Source of the DNA: Fundicoccus_A sp052115865
GTDB lineage: Bacteria; Bacillota; Bacilli; Lactobacillales; Aerococcaceae
NCBI RefSeq assembly: GCF_052115865.1
Contig: NZ_JBQKME010000002.1
Location: 231,564 to 295,563 of the forward strand
Length of the DNA stretch: 64,000 bases
Direction of reading: 5' to 3'
Part shown: in pieces, positions 9,464 to 18,424 of the stretch
Numbering within the stretch: the first letter of the stretch is position 1
Layout of the letters: every line of letters starts with the position of its first letter
Made by a program: the position numbers and the translations under genes
The notes under the pieces: model-generated
What the model saw: only the letters and a program-made list of their open reading frames with translations
Databases searched by the model: none
What the model was told of the DNA's origin: nothing

Positions 9464-10747
9464 TTATTTTTTAATTGTAATTTCTTCTACACCGTTCATA
9501 TAAGGGACTAGCACTTCAGGAATTTTTACAGTTCCGTCTGCTTGTTGGTTGTTTTCTAAAATAGCAACAACAGTTCGTCCAACAGCTAAACCTGATCCAT
9601 TTAAGGTATGAACAAATTCAGTTTTACCTTCATCGTTACGGAAACGAATTTTAGCACGTCTAGCTTGGAAGTCTTCACAGTTAGAACATGAAGAAATTTC
9701 ACGGTAGGTATTTTGTGCTGGTACCCAAACTTCAATATCATAAGTTTTCGCAGCCGATAATCCCATATCACCGGTAGATAAGGTAATCACTCGATAAGGT
9801 AACTCTAAAGCCTGTAAAATTGCTTCAGCATTACTTGTCATTAATTCTAATTCTTCATAAGAATGATCTGGATGCGCAAATTTCACCATTTCAACTTTAT
9901 TAAATTGGTGCAAACGAATTAATCCACGTGTATCACGTCCAGCGCTTCCTGCTTCAGAACGAAACGATGGCGATAAAGCTGTAAATTTAATGGGTAATGC
10001 TTCTTGATCAATGATTTCATCGGCATAATAATTGGTTAATGGTACTTCTGCCGTAGGAATTAAAGAAAAATGTCTTTCGTCTGTTAATTGGAAAGCATCT
10101 TCTTTAAATTTAGGGTATTGTCCTGTACCAAACATGGCTTGATCGTTAACAATATATGGGGGAATCATTTCAGTATAACCATGTTCTTGCGTATGCATAT
10201 CTAACATGAAGTTATACAATGCGCGTTCTAAACGAGCACCAAGGCCTTTATAATACACAAAGCGACTTCCTGCTACTTTTGCTCCACGTTCAAAATCTAG
10301 GATGTCTAGATTTTCAGCAATATCCCAGTGGTTTAATGGCTCAAAGTCAAATTCAGTTGGTGTACCCCATCGTCTATTTTCAACATTTGCTTCTTCATCT
10401 TCACCTACAGGAACAGATTCATGTGGTATATTAGGCAAGATAAATTCGATTGCTTCTAATCGCTCGGTAACGTCTGCTAATTGGGCATCGAACTGAGCAA
10501 TTGATTCACCAACAATTTTCATTTCAGCTATTTTATCATCAGCATTTTCTTTATTACGTTTCAATTGGGCAATTTCTTGTGATGTTTGATTACGATATTG
10601 TTTTGCCTGCTCTGTTTTTAAAATAACTTCACGTCTTTCTTCATCTAAAGTCCGATACTCATCCAAAACTTCTCTTTTCACACCACGAGCTGCTAATAAT
10701 TTAGCCGTTGCTTCAAATTCATCTCTTAATTTTTTACGGTCTAACAT
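9464..10747 (-). CDS. serS: Seryl-tRNA synthetase
   Basis: 427-residue class II aminoacyl-tRNA synthetase charging tRNA-Ser (and tRNA-Sec where present). The N-terminal ~110 residues form the long antiparallel coiled-coil arm that grips the variable arm of tRNA-Ser (ERREVILKTEQAKQYRNQTSQE and on). Class II motif 2 is FRSEAGSAGRDTRGLIRLHQF, motif 3 is GSGLAVGRTVVAILEN. Start ATG follows TAGGAGG. Expression is under a T-box leader just upstream, so transcription should rise when tRNA-Ser is uncharged. Confidence 0.97.
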   Translation of the reverse strand: MLDRKKLRDEFEATAKLLAARGVKREVLDEYRTLDEERREVILKTEQAKQYRNQTSQEIAQLKRNKENADDKIAEMKIVGESIAQFDAQLADVTERLEAIEFILPNIPHESVPVGEDEEANVENRRWGTPTEFDFEPLNHWDIAENLDILDFERGAKVAGSRFVYYKGLGARLERALYNFMLDMHTQEHGYTEMIPPYIVNDQAMFGTGQYPKFKEDAFQLTDERHFSLIPTAEVPLTNYYADEIIDQEALPIKFTALSPSFRSEAGSAGRDTRGLIRLHQFNKVEMVKFAHPDHSYEELELMTSNAEAILQALELPYRVITLSTGDMGLSAAKTYDIEVWVPAQNTYREISSCSNCEDFQARRAKIRFRNDEGKTEFVHTLNGSGLAVGRTVVAILENNQQADGTVKIPEVLVPYMNGVEEITIKK

Positions 10748-10767
10748 AAAATACCTCCTATAAATAT

Positions 10768-10995
10768 AAAAAAAGCCCTCATCTTTTTGGGACGAAAGGC
10801 TCTTTTCGCGGTACCACCCGAATTCAAATATTCCTTATTGAATATTCACACTCTATATCGATAACGGTGATACCGGCACTATTTAATCAAAAAGTTTTCA
10901 TAGGCATAAAATAAATGTGGATTCACTGATTAATTTTAATGATTTGCACCAACCATCATCTCTCTAGAAAAACGCTTCAGCTACTATTCATTCTT
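10768..10995 (-). promoter_or_regulatory. Serine T-box leader of serS
   Basis: On the minus strand the leader has the T-box core GGGTGGTACCGCG (10807-10820 complement), which pairs with the acceptor end of uncharged tRNA, followed by a GC stem and run of seven T (terminator, about 10768-10806). Farther upstream a Stem I region carries the AGAGAG bulge and GGTTGGTGC loop. The likely specifier is TCC (serine), complement of 10919-10921 inside GTGAATCCAC. The family is well established; the exact specifier is my reading of the fold. Confidence 0.92.
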
Positions 10996-11001
10996 AACTG
11001 T

Positions 11002-11029
11002 ATTATAAAAGATAAAATTTCTTTGTCAA
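11002..11029 (-). promoter_or_regulatory. Promoter of the serS T-box transcript
   Basis: Minus-strand TTGACA (complement of 11024-11029), 16-base spacer, TATAAT (complement of 11002-11007): a consensus sigma-A promoter immediately before the T-box leader. Confidence 0.9.
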
Positions 11030-11052
11030 CTAGAACTGACAAAGGCTGCTCG

Positions 11053-11580
11053 CTACCAGTTTAACTGATTAGCTTTTTGTGTATCATCATAATGATGAAT
11101 TTTTTCTAAGCCTTGAAAATTTTGCTGTCTTAAAGCTTCATAAATAATAATATTAGCTGTATTGGATAAATTCAGTGACCGAACATGTTGGTCATTCATT
11201 GGTATTCTTAGACATTGTTCTTTATATCTTTCCATAAATTCTATCGGTAAGCCCGTTGTTTCTTTACCAAAAATAAAATATTGATCTGAGAAGCTGGAAT
11301 CAGCTAGATTAGCCTCAGTATATACTCTTGGTGCAAACTTAGTAATTAGATAGAGAGATTTATCATTTACAATGTCTAAAAAAGCCTCCAAGGAAGCATG
11401 GTATTCAATGTCGACAGCATGCCAATAATCCAAACCTGCACGCTTTAACATTTTATCATCTGTACTAAAGCCAAGTGGTTCGATTAAGTGCAAAGTCGTA
11501 TTCGTAGCGGCACACGTCCGAGCAATATTACCTGTATTCGCTGGCATAAGCGGTTTATACAATACAATATGATTTTTCAT
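11053..11580 (-). CDS. trmL: tRNA (cytidine/uridine-34-2'-O)-methyltransferase TrmL (SPOUT)
   Basis: 175-residue SPOUT-fold methyltransferase that 2'-O-methylates the wobble base of certain tRNA-Leu species. Family motifs: PANTGNIARTCAATN near residue 13, FGKETTGLP in the middle, and the knot segment IPMNDQHVRSLNLSNTANI near the C-terminus that binds S-adenosylmethionine. The size matches bacterial TrmL/CspR. It follows queG by 16 bases, forming a two-gene tRNA wobble-modification unit. Confidence 0.92.
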   Translation of the reverse strand: MKNHIVLYKPLMPANTGNIARTCAATNTTLHLIEPLGFSTDDKMLKRAGLDYWHAVDIEYHASLEAFLDIVNDKSLYLITKFAPRVYTEANLADSSFSDQYFIFGKETTGLPIEFMERYKEQCLRIPMNDQHVRSLNLSNTANIIIYEALRQQNFQGLEKIHHYDDTQKANQLNW

Positions 11581-11596
11581 AACATTAATCTCTTTT

Positions 11597-12766
11597 CTAA
11601 CGTTGGTCTCTTGGTAAACGCTTGTTTCTAAGGGTTTCTAATGCTGTTTCCATTTCTGCAATTGTTTCTGGATCTGTTTCTTTAGCCAACTGGTCTGCGA
11701 CACACTCTACCATCGCTTCATTGTAATACCTTTGAATTTGACCAATTGCCCAAGCAGCAGTTCCTCGAATCATAGGACGTGGGTCTTCTTCTAAAACTTC
11801 GATTAATTGAGGCAATGCTGTTTGATCACGGAAATTGGCTAATGCAATAATGGCATTCCTTTGAAGAGGTTTTTTACCGCGCCACGATCCAGCCATTTCA
11901 CCAAATTGTTCTTTAAATTCACGATTTGTCATGGTTAACATTGGCTTTAACAAAGGTTGTACGGCTTCAGGTTCAGGTTCCATTTCTGGGTGAATATGAA
12001 AATTCTTACCTTGGTTATACGGACAAACTATTTGACAGATATCACAACCATAAATGACATGGGTTATTTTACGGCGATATTCAGCAGGCATGTAGCCTTT
12101 CGTTTGCGTTTGATAAGACAAACAACGTCTACCATTCATTCTACCATCACCTAATAATGCATCGGTTGGGCAAGCATCGATACAACGATAACAATCACCA
12201 CAACCAAAAGCGACTTCTTCATCTGTTTCAAATTCAATATCCGTAATAATTTCACCTAAGTAGACATACGAACCAAATTCTTCCGTTATTAAAAGGCCAT
12301 TACGCCCAATAAAACCGAGCCCCGCTCTTTGAGCGGTTACGACATCCATTAATTCTCCTGTATCAACCATTGGTTTAAAATTTGCATCAGCATATTCATC
12401 TTGAATAACCTCAACTAAGCGATTCATACGATCTCGTAAAACATGATGATAGTCCGTTCCCCACGAAGCTCTCGAGAAAAACCCTCTTCGTTTATCTTTT
12501 TCTTGAGGTAGAGGATCTTTTAATTGACTTGGATAAGCTAAGGCAATTGCAATAATTGTTTTAGGTTTATTAAAAATACGTTCTGGATAAATTCTGTCTT
12601 CAATGACTGGATGTTCAAAGCCAGTTGTATGTCCAGCTGCTTTTTGCTCCCTCAGCGAGTCTTCTAAATGATTGAAGGGCTCAGCTGAAGCAAATCCTAT
12701 TTTATCAATCCCAATGTCTTTTGCAGCTTGAATAATTCTTTGTTTAAAATCAGCCGTTGCTTTCAA
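11597..12766 (-). CDS. queG: Epoxyqueuosine reductase
   Basis: 389-residue cobalamin- and iron-sulfur-dependent enzyme for the last step of queuosine synthesis in tRNA. Two ferredoxin-type cysteine clusters are visible: CGDCYRCIDACP and CDICQIVCPYN. The C-terminal ~80 residues are HEAT-like (ALPQLIEVLEEDPRPMIRGTAAWAIG). Start choice: the TTG at 12764-12766 sits eight bases after GGAGGGG; the GTG seven codons upstream would place the ribosome site inside the gene. Forms an operon with trmL. Confidence 0.94.
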   Translation of the reverse strand: MKATADFKQRIIQAAKDIGIDKIGFASAEPFNHLEDSLREQKAAGHTTGFEHPVIEDRIYPERIFNKPKTIIAIALAYPSQLKDPLPQEKDKRRGFFSRASWGTDYHHVLRDRMNRLVEVIQDEYADANFKPMVDTGELMDVVTAQRAGLGFIGRNGLLITEEFGSYVYLGEIITDIEFETDEEVAFGCGDCYRCIDACPTDALLGDGRMNGRRCLSYQTQTKGYMPAEYRRKITHVIYGCDICQIVCPYNQGKNFHIHPEMEPEPEAVQPLLKPMLTMTNREFKEQFGEMAGSWRGKKPLQRNAIIALANFRDQTALPQLIEVLEEDPRPMIRGTAAWAIGQIQRYYNEAMVECVADQLAKETDPETIAEMETALETLRNKRLPRDQR

Positions 12767-12861
12767 TTCGTTCACCCCTCCAATCACTCTTTTAAAGTTA
12801 TTTTAACATATAACTTCATTTTCTTCGCCTATTTTACTATAATCATTCTTCTAAATAGATA

Positions 12862-12904
12862 AAACCAGTAAACAAGGCTTAGTTAAAGCCGCATCTACTG
12901 GTTT
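12862..12904 (-). terminator. rplY terminator
   Basis: AAACCAGTA (12862-12870) pairs with TACTGGTTT (12896-12904), with an inner GGCTT/AAGCC stem, directly after the rplY stop and followed by T-rich sequence on the minus strand. Confidence 0.8.
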
Positions 12905-12923
12905 AAAATTTAACTTAAATAAA

Positions 12924-13550
12924 TTAAGCTTCTTCCTCTTCTTCAGAATCAGATTCGCCAATTACTTCGGGCTCTAATTCTTCTGCATCAACTTCTTCAG
13001 CTTCTTCTGGTTCTTCAGTTGGAACAGAAACTGTAACGATGGTTGCTTCTAGATCATCTAAAAGTTCTACGTTTTCAGGTAATTCTAAATCGCTCATTGA
13101 ACGAGTATCACCGATTTCTAATCCTGTTACATCAATTTCAAAATGGTTAGGAATGTTATCTGGTGTTGTTTCAACAGAAACAGTGTTAACAACTAATTCA
13201 ACAATACCATCCTCAACCGTTTCAGCATTCACTAAACGTAATGGTACATCAACTGTAAGTTTTTGGTCAGCTGAAATAGCTTCTAAATCTAAACTATAAA
13301 CTTCATCTTTTAAAGATGCGCGTGTATAATCTTTGATCCATACTTTTTGAACTTTACCATCGTAGTTAAGATCAAAAACGGCGTTTGTACCTTCAGCTTT
13401 TAATAAAGCTTCAAATTCTGCACGGTTAACCAACAATGAAACAGGTTCAACTGTTTTACCATAAAGTGATGTAGGGATTTTTCCTTCTTTACGAGCTTTA
13501 CGGGAATCGCTTGTTCCAGTTGCTGTTCTTAAATCTGCATTTAAATTCAT
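12924..13550 (-). CDS. rplY: 50S ribosomal protein L25, Ctc/TL5 long form
   Basis: 208-residue L25 of the general-stress (Ctc) type, binding 5S rRNA. N-terminal L25 domain to about residue 95 (TGTSDSRKARKEGKIPTSLYGK, then KVQKVWIKDYTRAS); the C-terminal TL5/Ctc beta domain follows. The last 35 residues are almost all Glu, Asp and Ser, a tail common in this family. Start follows AAAGGAGAA. Single gene with its own terminator. Confidence 0.93.
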   Translation of the reverse strand: MNLNADLRTATGTSDSRKARKEGKIPTSLYGKTVEPVSLLVNRAEFEALLKAEGTNAVFDLNYDGKVQKVWIKDYTRASLKDEVYSLDLEAISADQKLTVDVPLRLVNAETVEDGIVELVVNTVSVETTPDNIPNHFEIDVTGLEIGDTRSMSDLELPENVELLDDLEATIVTVSVPTEEPEEAEEVDAEELEPEVIGESDSEEEEEA

Positions 13551-13747
13551 TATATTGTATTCTCCTTTATATAGTTTCCGATGCTCAAGTTATAAATTTT
13601 GCACATTCCTTATATTATCAAATTTTCTATAAAATTGCTAGAAAAAATTGGCTTTTTTTATTACAATAGAGATAAGTCATAAGTTTTTTCAATGAATACG
13701 AGCATTTTACATAAACAAAAATACGTTAAAAGTCTAGAGGAGGCTAT

Positions 13748-14158
13748 ATGAAAGCTATTTTAAAGCAAATGAAAGCATTTGATTATGTCATCATTGTAGT
13801 TTGTCTCATCATCTCTTTCTTACCTAATATCGTTACCGCAAATATTTATTCGAATAGTAATGATGAACAAACGATTGTTGCATTAATTAAAATTAATGGT
13901 CAAGAAGTCGATCGTTTTGTCTTAGGCGATGAAACAGAAGATTTTGAAAAGACTTATTATCCTGATACAGGACAATATAATATCATTCAAAAACAAGGCG
14001 ACCAAATTCGAATCCAAGAAGACAACAGTCCTGATCAAATCGGTGTTCGGACAGGTTGGATTAGTCAGCCTGGTCAAACAGCTATCTGCCTTCCACATGG
14101 ATTTATTATTGAAATCCAAGGTAAGGTTGATGAAGATCCGCTTATACTACCTTTATAA
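13748..14158 (+). CDS. NusG domain II-containing secreted or membrane-anchored protein
   Basis: 136 residues: an N-terminal hydrophobic segment (residues 11-30, DYVIIVVCLIISFLPNIVTA) and an extracytoplasmic NusG-II-like beta domain with the typical ends GVRTGWISQPGQTAICLPHG and VDEDPLIL. The start follows GAGGAGG. This family (COG5341) is often encoded beside ApbE and Gx-transporter genes and, as I recall, corresponds to EetA of the Listeria extracellular electron transfer locus. Here it converges on apbE. The domain call is firm; the function is inferred from context. Confidence 0.8.
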   Translation: MKAILKQMKAFDYVIIVVCLIISFLPNIVTANIYSNSNDEQTIVALIKINGQEVDRFVLGDETEDFEKTYYPDTGQYNIIQKQGDQIRIQEDNSPDQIGVRTGWISQPGQTAICLPHGFIIEIQGKVDEDPLILPL

Positions 14159-14197
14159 CACATCATACCTCTATCAAATCACGATAGAGGTATTTTT

Positions 14198-15310
14198 TTA
14201 TTTAACAATATGATAAGCGTCATTAGTTAATTCAAATGTGTCCTTTAGGCCTTCACTCAAGTGTACACCCTTATCTTTATCAATAAATACCGCTTCAATT
14301 CCTTCAGTTTGGTTAACAAACGCAAGACCATCTTCAATACCGAATAAGAATAAAGCTGTTGAATAGGAGTCACCATCAAAGGATGTTTGGGCAAAAACAG
14401 TCACACCACTAACTTCATTTTCTAATGGATAACCTGTTTCGGGATCCATAATATGGTGATAAATTTCGCCATCCTTTTCAAGATAACGTTCATAAATACC
14501 AGAAGTCACAACGGCTCTATCAATCACTCTTTGAGCCCCAACGACAGAGCCACGACTTTGATCAGGATCTTGCACACCAACATTCCAGCCGTTTTCGTTA
14601 GTAGGAGAGCTACCCATTACAACAACATTCCCACCTAAATTGATGATGGCAGTTGTGATACCATATTTCTTAAAAATATCCACAATACGACCACCGATGT
14701 AACCTTTAGAAATACCACCTAATTCCATTACCATGCCTTCTTCTTCTAACATAACGGAAACATCTTGCGGATTCAAAGCTATTTTTGTATAGTCAATCTT
14801 TTTTATGGCAACTTGGATTTCTTCATCTGAAGGGATGCGAGCATCCCCAGACCCAATTTGCCATAAATTTGTAATCGCACCAATCGTAATGTCAAATTTT
14901 CCATCTGATTGGTCTCCAATTTGGATAGCTCTTTCGATAACAGTGTATGTTTCAGGATCTACCTTGACGAATTCTTTGCCTGCTGCTTGATTAATACGAT
15001 AAACATCTGAACCTTTTAAGTTAGTAGAAAATATCTTCTCCATCTCAGTCATATAATCAAACGCTTCTTGCATGGCATCTTCCGTATTTTCATGATAAAT
15101 CTGAATTTGAACAGCCGTATGAAGTAATGATTCAGTTCGTGTCAATGGTTCTTCACTTATAGGTAGAGGCTCAACATCTTCAATCGGAGTAGCTGTTGAT
15201 GTAACCTCAATATCAGAATCAGATGAACTCTCTTGCCCATAAATAATATTGACAGGCGAACTAATTAATAACATAGCGGCTAATAAATACTTATTAAATT
15301 TAGAAACCAT
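14198..15310 (-). CDS. apbE: FAD:protein FMN transferase ApbE (secreted)
   Basis: 370-residue flavin transferase that covalently attaches FMN from FAD to Thr/Ser of extracytoplasmic FMN-binding domains. Motifs: GGISKGYIGGRIVD, INLGGNVVVMGSSP, HHIMDPETGYPLENEVSGVTVFA, and SYSTALFLFG near the C-terminus (usual Mg-site region). An N-terminal signal peptide (residues 1-26) lacks a lipobox cysteine, unlike many Gram-positive homologues, so it is predicted to be released or held by an uncleaved helix. A likely substrate is the FMN-binding lipoprotein encoded 3 kb away. Confidence 0.93.
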   Translation of the reverse strand: MVSKFNKYLLAAMLLISSPVNIIYGQESSSDSDIEVTSTATPIEDVEPLPISEEPLTRTESLLHTAVQIQIYHENTEDAMQEAFDYMTEMEKIFSTNLKGSDVYRINQAAGKEFVKVDPETYTVIERAIQIGDQSDGKFDITIGAITNLWQIGSGDARIPSDEEIQVAIKKIDYTKIALNPQDVSVMLEEEGMVMELGGISKGYIGGRIVDIFKKYGITTAIINLGGNVVVMGSSPTNENGWNVGVQDPDQSRGSVVGAQRVIDRAVVTSGIYERYLEKDGEIYHHIMDPETGYPLENEVSGVTVFAQTSFDGDSYSTALFLFGIEDGLAFVNQTEGIEAVFIDKDKGVHLSEGLKDTFELTNDAYHIVK

Positions 15311-15401
15311 AATAAATTACTCCCATATAATAAATTGTAAATATTGTTAATATTTTAACATATTTTATTATATGATGGTATCTTTACAGTTATATATTAA
15401 A

Positions 15402-15443
15402 ATAGCGAATTGTCTTTACGAAAGTAATGAAGACAACCGCTAT
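15402..15443 (-). terminator. Terminator after the KdgT-type permease gene
   Basis: ATAGCG and TTGTCTT (15402-15416) pair with AAGACAA and CGCTAT (15430-15443); T-rich sequence follows on the minus strand. It sits just after the permease stop. Confidence 0.75.
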
Positions 15444-15450
15444 ATTAAAA

Positions 15451-16371
15451 CTATTTTCTATTGTAAACCATTCTCGTTAAAATAGGTGTAACAATGACCG
15501 TTAAGATGGCTATCGTTAAAATTTGGGCAACCGCTGATGGCACAAAAGTCATTAGAGCGGGTGAAGATGCAGCAATGATGGCCGGAAAGGCAGTTGATGC
15601 TCCAGCAGCTGTCGTCATCGACATTCCCACTACACCATTATTTTTTAGGACATTTTTGTCAACGATGAACAATGGCGACATCAATAGGTAGAATAGGATA
15701 CATAATATAATACCTGATCCACCTGACTGCAGTGCTTCAATTAGATTCATTCCTTGACCAAGATTCCAGCCTAAGATAGGGGTTAGCACACTAACGCCTG
15801 TTCCAAAAATTGTATTGAACTCTTGATCAATATTTCCCAGAACAATCCCAATAATCAAAGGGATAAAAGTTGAAACAATTGGCATCCAGTCAATGGAGCC
15901 TCTACCTGAAAAGGCATAAACAATCATTGGAAATACCGGAATACTAAATAAGGCTGTTAAGGCAAAAGCAGCTTGATCTTCTTTATTACCATATTCCCAA
16001 ACCAATGCAATATACACTGCTGGGTTCATACTAAACATCGCAACGGTAAATGCAATCGCACTAATACCAAAGATTCCTGTTTGTCCAAAAATATTGATAT
16101 AAAGTAAGCTCACTGCAAAAGCGATGATTAATTTAACCAACACAATCATGCCGTGTCGTTTAAATAAAGATGTTAATTGGTTTAAATCAATCATGAGTCC
16201 TGAACAAAAAGTTAACATACCAATGATAAAATTCGTACTGGTTCCACCTAGGAAGGCTTCGGTTACCCCACCCAATCTAAATAAATTGGGTGATATTGTA
16301 TATAATAGTGCACTTAATAGCATTGGAACGAGAAATGTTCCAGCCGGGATTTTTTTAAGAAAACTTACCAT
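15451..16371 (-). CDS. 2-keto-3-deoxygluconate permease family transporter (KdgT-like)
   Basis: 306-residue inner-membrane protein with about ten hydrophobic helices. It has the KdgT-family features of an N-terminal KKIPAGTFLVPMLLSALL and the glycine-rich NFIIGMLTFCSGLMIDL, plus MTTAAGASTAFPAIIAASSP in the second half. The family moves 2-keto-3-deoxygluconate with H+; no KDG kinase or aldolase gene is in this window, so the substrate here is open. Single gene, start after AGGAGG. Confidence 0.85.
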   Translation of the reverse strand: MVSFLKKIPAGTFLVPMLLSALLYTISPNLFRLGGVTEAFLGGTSTNFIIGMLTFCSGLMIDLNQLTSLFKRHGMIVLVKLIIAFAVSLLYINIFGQTGIFGISAIAFTVAMFSMNPAVYIALVWEYGNKEDQAAFALTALFSIPVFPMIVYAFSGRGSIDWMPIVSTFIPLIIGIVLGNIDQEFNTIFGTGVSVLTPILGWNLGQGMNLIEALQSGGSGIILCILFYLLMSPLFIVDKNVLKNNGVVGMSMTTAAGASTAFPAIIAASSPALMTFVPSAVAQILTIAILTVIVTPILTRMVYNRK

Positions 16372-16485
16372 GTAAATCCTCCTATTTCTTTTATCTTAAA
16401 TAAATACTCGCATGCTTATTTTATATTAAAGTCAATAAACTATGAAGTAAAAAGACATACAAACCTAAGTTTATTTCCATAAAAA

Positions 16486-16513
16486 AACGCGAATGGAATT
16501 ATCCACTCGCGTT
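16486..16513 (-). terminator. Terminator after the LysM hydrolase gene
   Basis: ACGCGA..TGGA pairs with TCCA..TCGCGT, followed on the minus strand by seven T. Confidence 0.88.
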
Positions 16514-16528
16514 ATAATAGTATTTATT

Positions 16529-17857
16529 TTATGGGTTAAAAGAAACGTGAACGTGGTCATAATGATTTGCTGTGACACTTCCACGGTCTTCCATCAAAGA
16601 CCATGATTGATTCCAAGAACCATAAATTTGTTGTTCCCAGATAACATATGAAATATTGTGAGCTCCCATGTTACTGATCGCGTATTGAGCAATCGCATCA
16701 CCTAGATCAGAACCAACAGGTACCATGAAGTCAACGGCTAATCCCTGACCGTGGTCACCACCATCACCAGGACGATATGTACTGAATGATGTAACGCCAA
16801 AGACGCTTGCTACTTCATCTTTAAAAGCAGCGGCATTGTAGCTTAAACCAGAGTTTGATGGGTTAGTTGTCGGATCATATGGTGGAGTTGATGGCTCAAC
16901 CGCTGGCTCTTCTGGAATGATTTCTTCCACAACAGGTTCTTCTTCAACTGGTTCTTCCACAATAACTTCTTCTTCGATAATTGGTAGTTCTTCTTCTACA
17001 GGAAGTTCTTCGTCAATAATCGGAAGTTCTTCTTCTAGAACCGGAAGTTCCTCATCAACGATTTCTTCTTCAATAACCTCTTCAGAAATAATTTCCTCGA
17101 TTGTTTCTTCGTCGATACTTTCTTCGATAATATCTTCAACTGGAACTTCTACAATAATTTCTTCTTCAAGCCAATCTTCTACTTCATCGATCACATCAAC
17201 TGGGATAATTTCTTCTGACACAGGAATTACTTCTTCAGTGATATTTTCTTCGATGATTTCTTCTTCGATGATTTCTTCTTCGATGATTTCTTCTTGGATT
17301 ACATCGTCAGATTCTACCACTTCAGAAATAACAGGTGTTTCAGACCATTCTGGTACTTCTGTAACAATACCAACTGAGTTATTAGCCTCTGTTTCCACTA
17401 CGATTTCGTCTGTTTCTACATCTTCATGATTTTCCACAATAATTTGTTCTTCAATTGCCACATCTTCTGAAAATGTTTCAGGTAAATCAATATCAAAACC
17501 TTCGCCATCTGGTGTTACAATCGTTAAGTTGGCAACAAATTCGTTTTCTTCTGCTGTCGTTTGATAGGTTGCTGTTAATAAAGTATCTGGGAAGATTAAA
17601 TCAATATTTACAATGTTATTAATCTCTGCTAACACATTTAAATCAACTTCTAAAGCTTCAGAAATAACACTTAATGTATCTCCATATTGAATCGTATAAA
17701 TCAATTCATCATCTTCATTAACGACCATGTCTGCTAAAACTTCTTCAACTATACGAGCTTGCCATACATCGTTTGCTTCAAAAGCACTAACACCGATGCT
17801 TGAACTCATTATTGCTAGCAATGAGGTGCTAATCCATAGTTTCTTCTTAAAATTCAT
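16529..17857 (-). CDS. Secreted LysM protein with Glu-rich repeats and M15-like peptidase domain
   Basis: 442 residues. Signal peptide 1-25; one LysM peptidoglycan-binding motif at about 54-97 (YTIQYGDTLSVISEAL); then ~200 residues of Glu/Ile/Val/Pro-rich imperfect repeats (EEIIEEEIIEEE, EELPIIDEELPVEEELP); then a C-terminal ~105-residue domain with HGQGLAVDF and HYDHVHVSF. The latter resembles the zinc D-Ala-D-Ala-peptidase-like domain (ARB_07466-type) found in streptococcal and actinobacterial cell-wall proteins, with His..Asp and HxH as metal ligands. Likely a wall-bound murein hydrolase; enzymatic specificity is not known. Monocistronic. Confidence 0.85.
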   Translation of the reverse strand: MNFKKKLWISTSLLAIMSSSIGVSAFEANDVWQARIVEEVLADMVVNEDDELIYTIQYGDTLSVISEALEVDLNVLAEINNIVNIDLIFPDTLLTATYQTTAEENEFVANLTIVTPDGEGFDIDLPETFSEDVAIEEQIIVENHEDVETDEIVVETEANNSVGIVTEVPEWSETPVISEVVESDDVIQEEIIEEEIIEEEIIEENITEEVIPVSEEIIPVDVIDEVEDWLEEEIIVEVPVEDIIEESIDEETIEEIISEEVIEEEIVDEELPVLEEELPIIDEELPVEEELPIIEEEVIVEEPVEEEPVVEEIIPEEPAVEPSTPPYDPTTNPSNSGLSYNAAAFKDEVASVFGVTSFSTYRPGDGGDHGQGLAVDFMVPVGSDLGDAIAQYAISNMGAHNISYVIWEQQIYGSWNQSWSLMEDRGSVTANHYDHVHVSFNP

Positions 17858-18424
17858 ATTATATTCACCTTTTGCATATTATTTTTCACAAATGTAAGTT
17901 TATCACAGCCTTTATATTATTCAACAGCTTCAATCGCTTTTTAAATGAACTGTATTCGTTTTGAAATATATACCCTAAAAATTGATTTTTTGTAATATTT
18001 TTATAAAAAGGAATGAAATCTAGTTTGCTACAAGAGAAACTTTGAGTTAGTTCTAGAAATTGTGTAAATTGATTGAGTTATCGTAGGTATGAAGTAGCTA
18101 ATCGTTTCCTCAACGAATACAAAAAATGTCTTCATTACTGCGATGAGTTTAAAACTTTAGCCAGGTCCTTTCATGGTTTTTACACAATTTTGTGGACTTT
18201 ATCGTGTATGTATTAAATAACAGTTAATGTATGTCTATGGAAGTATTGACTGACAATAAATACCTTTATCGGTTTAACCTTACTGATCAACAATTTAAAT
18301 ACACACCAAAATTAAGTCAATAAAAAAACAGAAACCACTAACTCGTAAATGAATTAGTAATTTCTGTTTTATATTTATCCGAAACCATTTGTTTCAGACT
18401 TTTATTCTTTAAATCAATTATAAA
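17858..18424. other. 567-bp gap holding one copy of a dispersed repeat
   Basis: No gene is seen. Bases about 18040-18210 form a dispersed repeat: the pieces TCTAGAAATTGTGTAAATT, TATGAAGTAGCTAATCGTTTCC (with differences), GAGTTTAAAACTTTAGCC and ATTTTGTGGACTTTA recur near 61316-61376 and 61863-61975. The right end of the gap has the terminator at 18325-18370. Confidence 0.7.
18325..18370 (-). terminator. Terminator after the FMN-binding lipoprotein gene
   Basis: AAAACAGAAA pairs with TTTCTGTTTT, with an inner ACTAA/TTAGT stem. It is closely similar in sequence, not only in shape, to the terminator at 19768-19818. Confidence 0.85.

Noticed and set aside
16917..17429. 170-residue Ser/Ile/Thr-rich plus-strand reading frame
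   Set aside because: It is the antisense shadow of the Glu-rich repeat of the LysM protein; no ribosome site and the composition is an exact complement effect.
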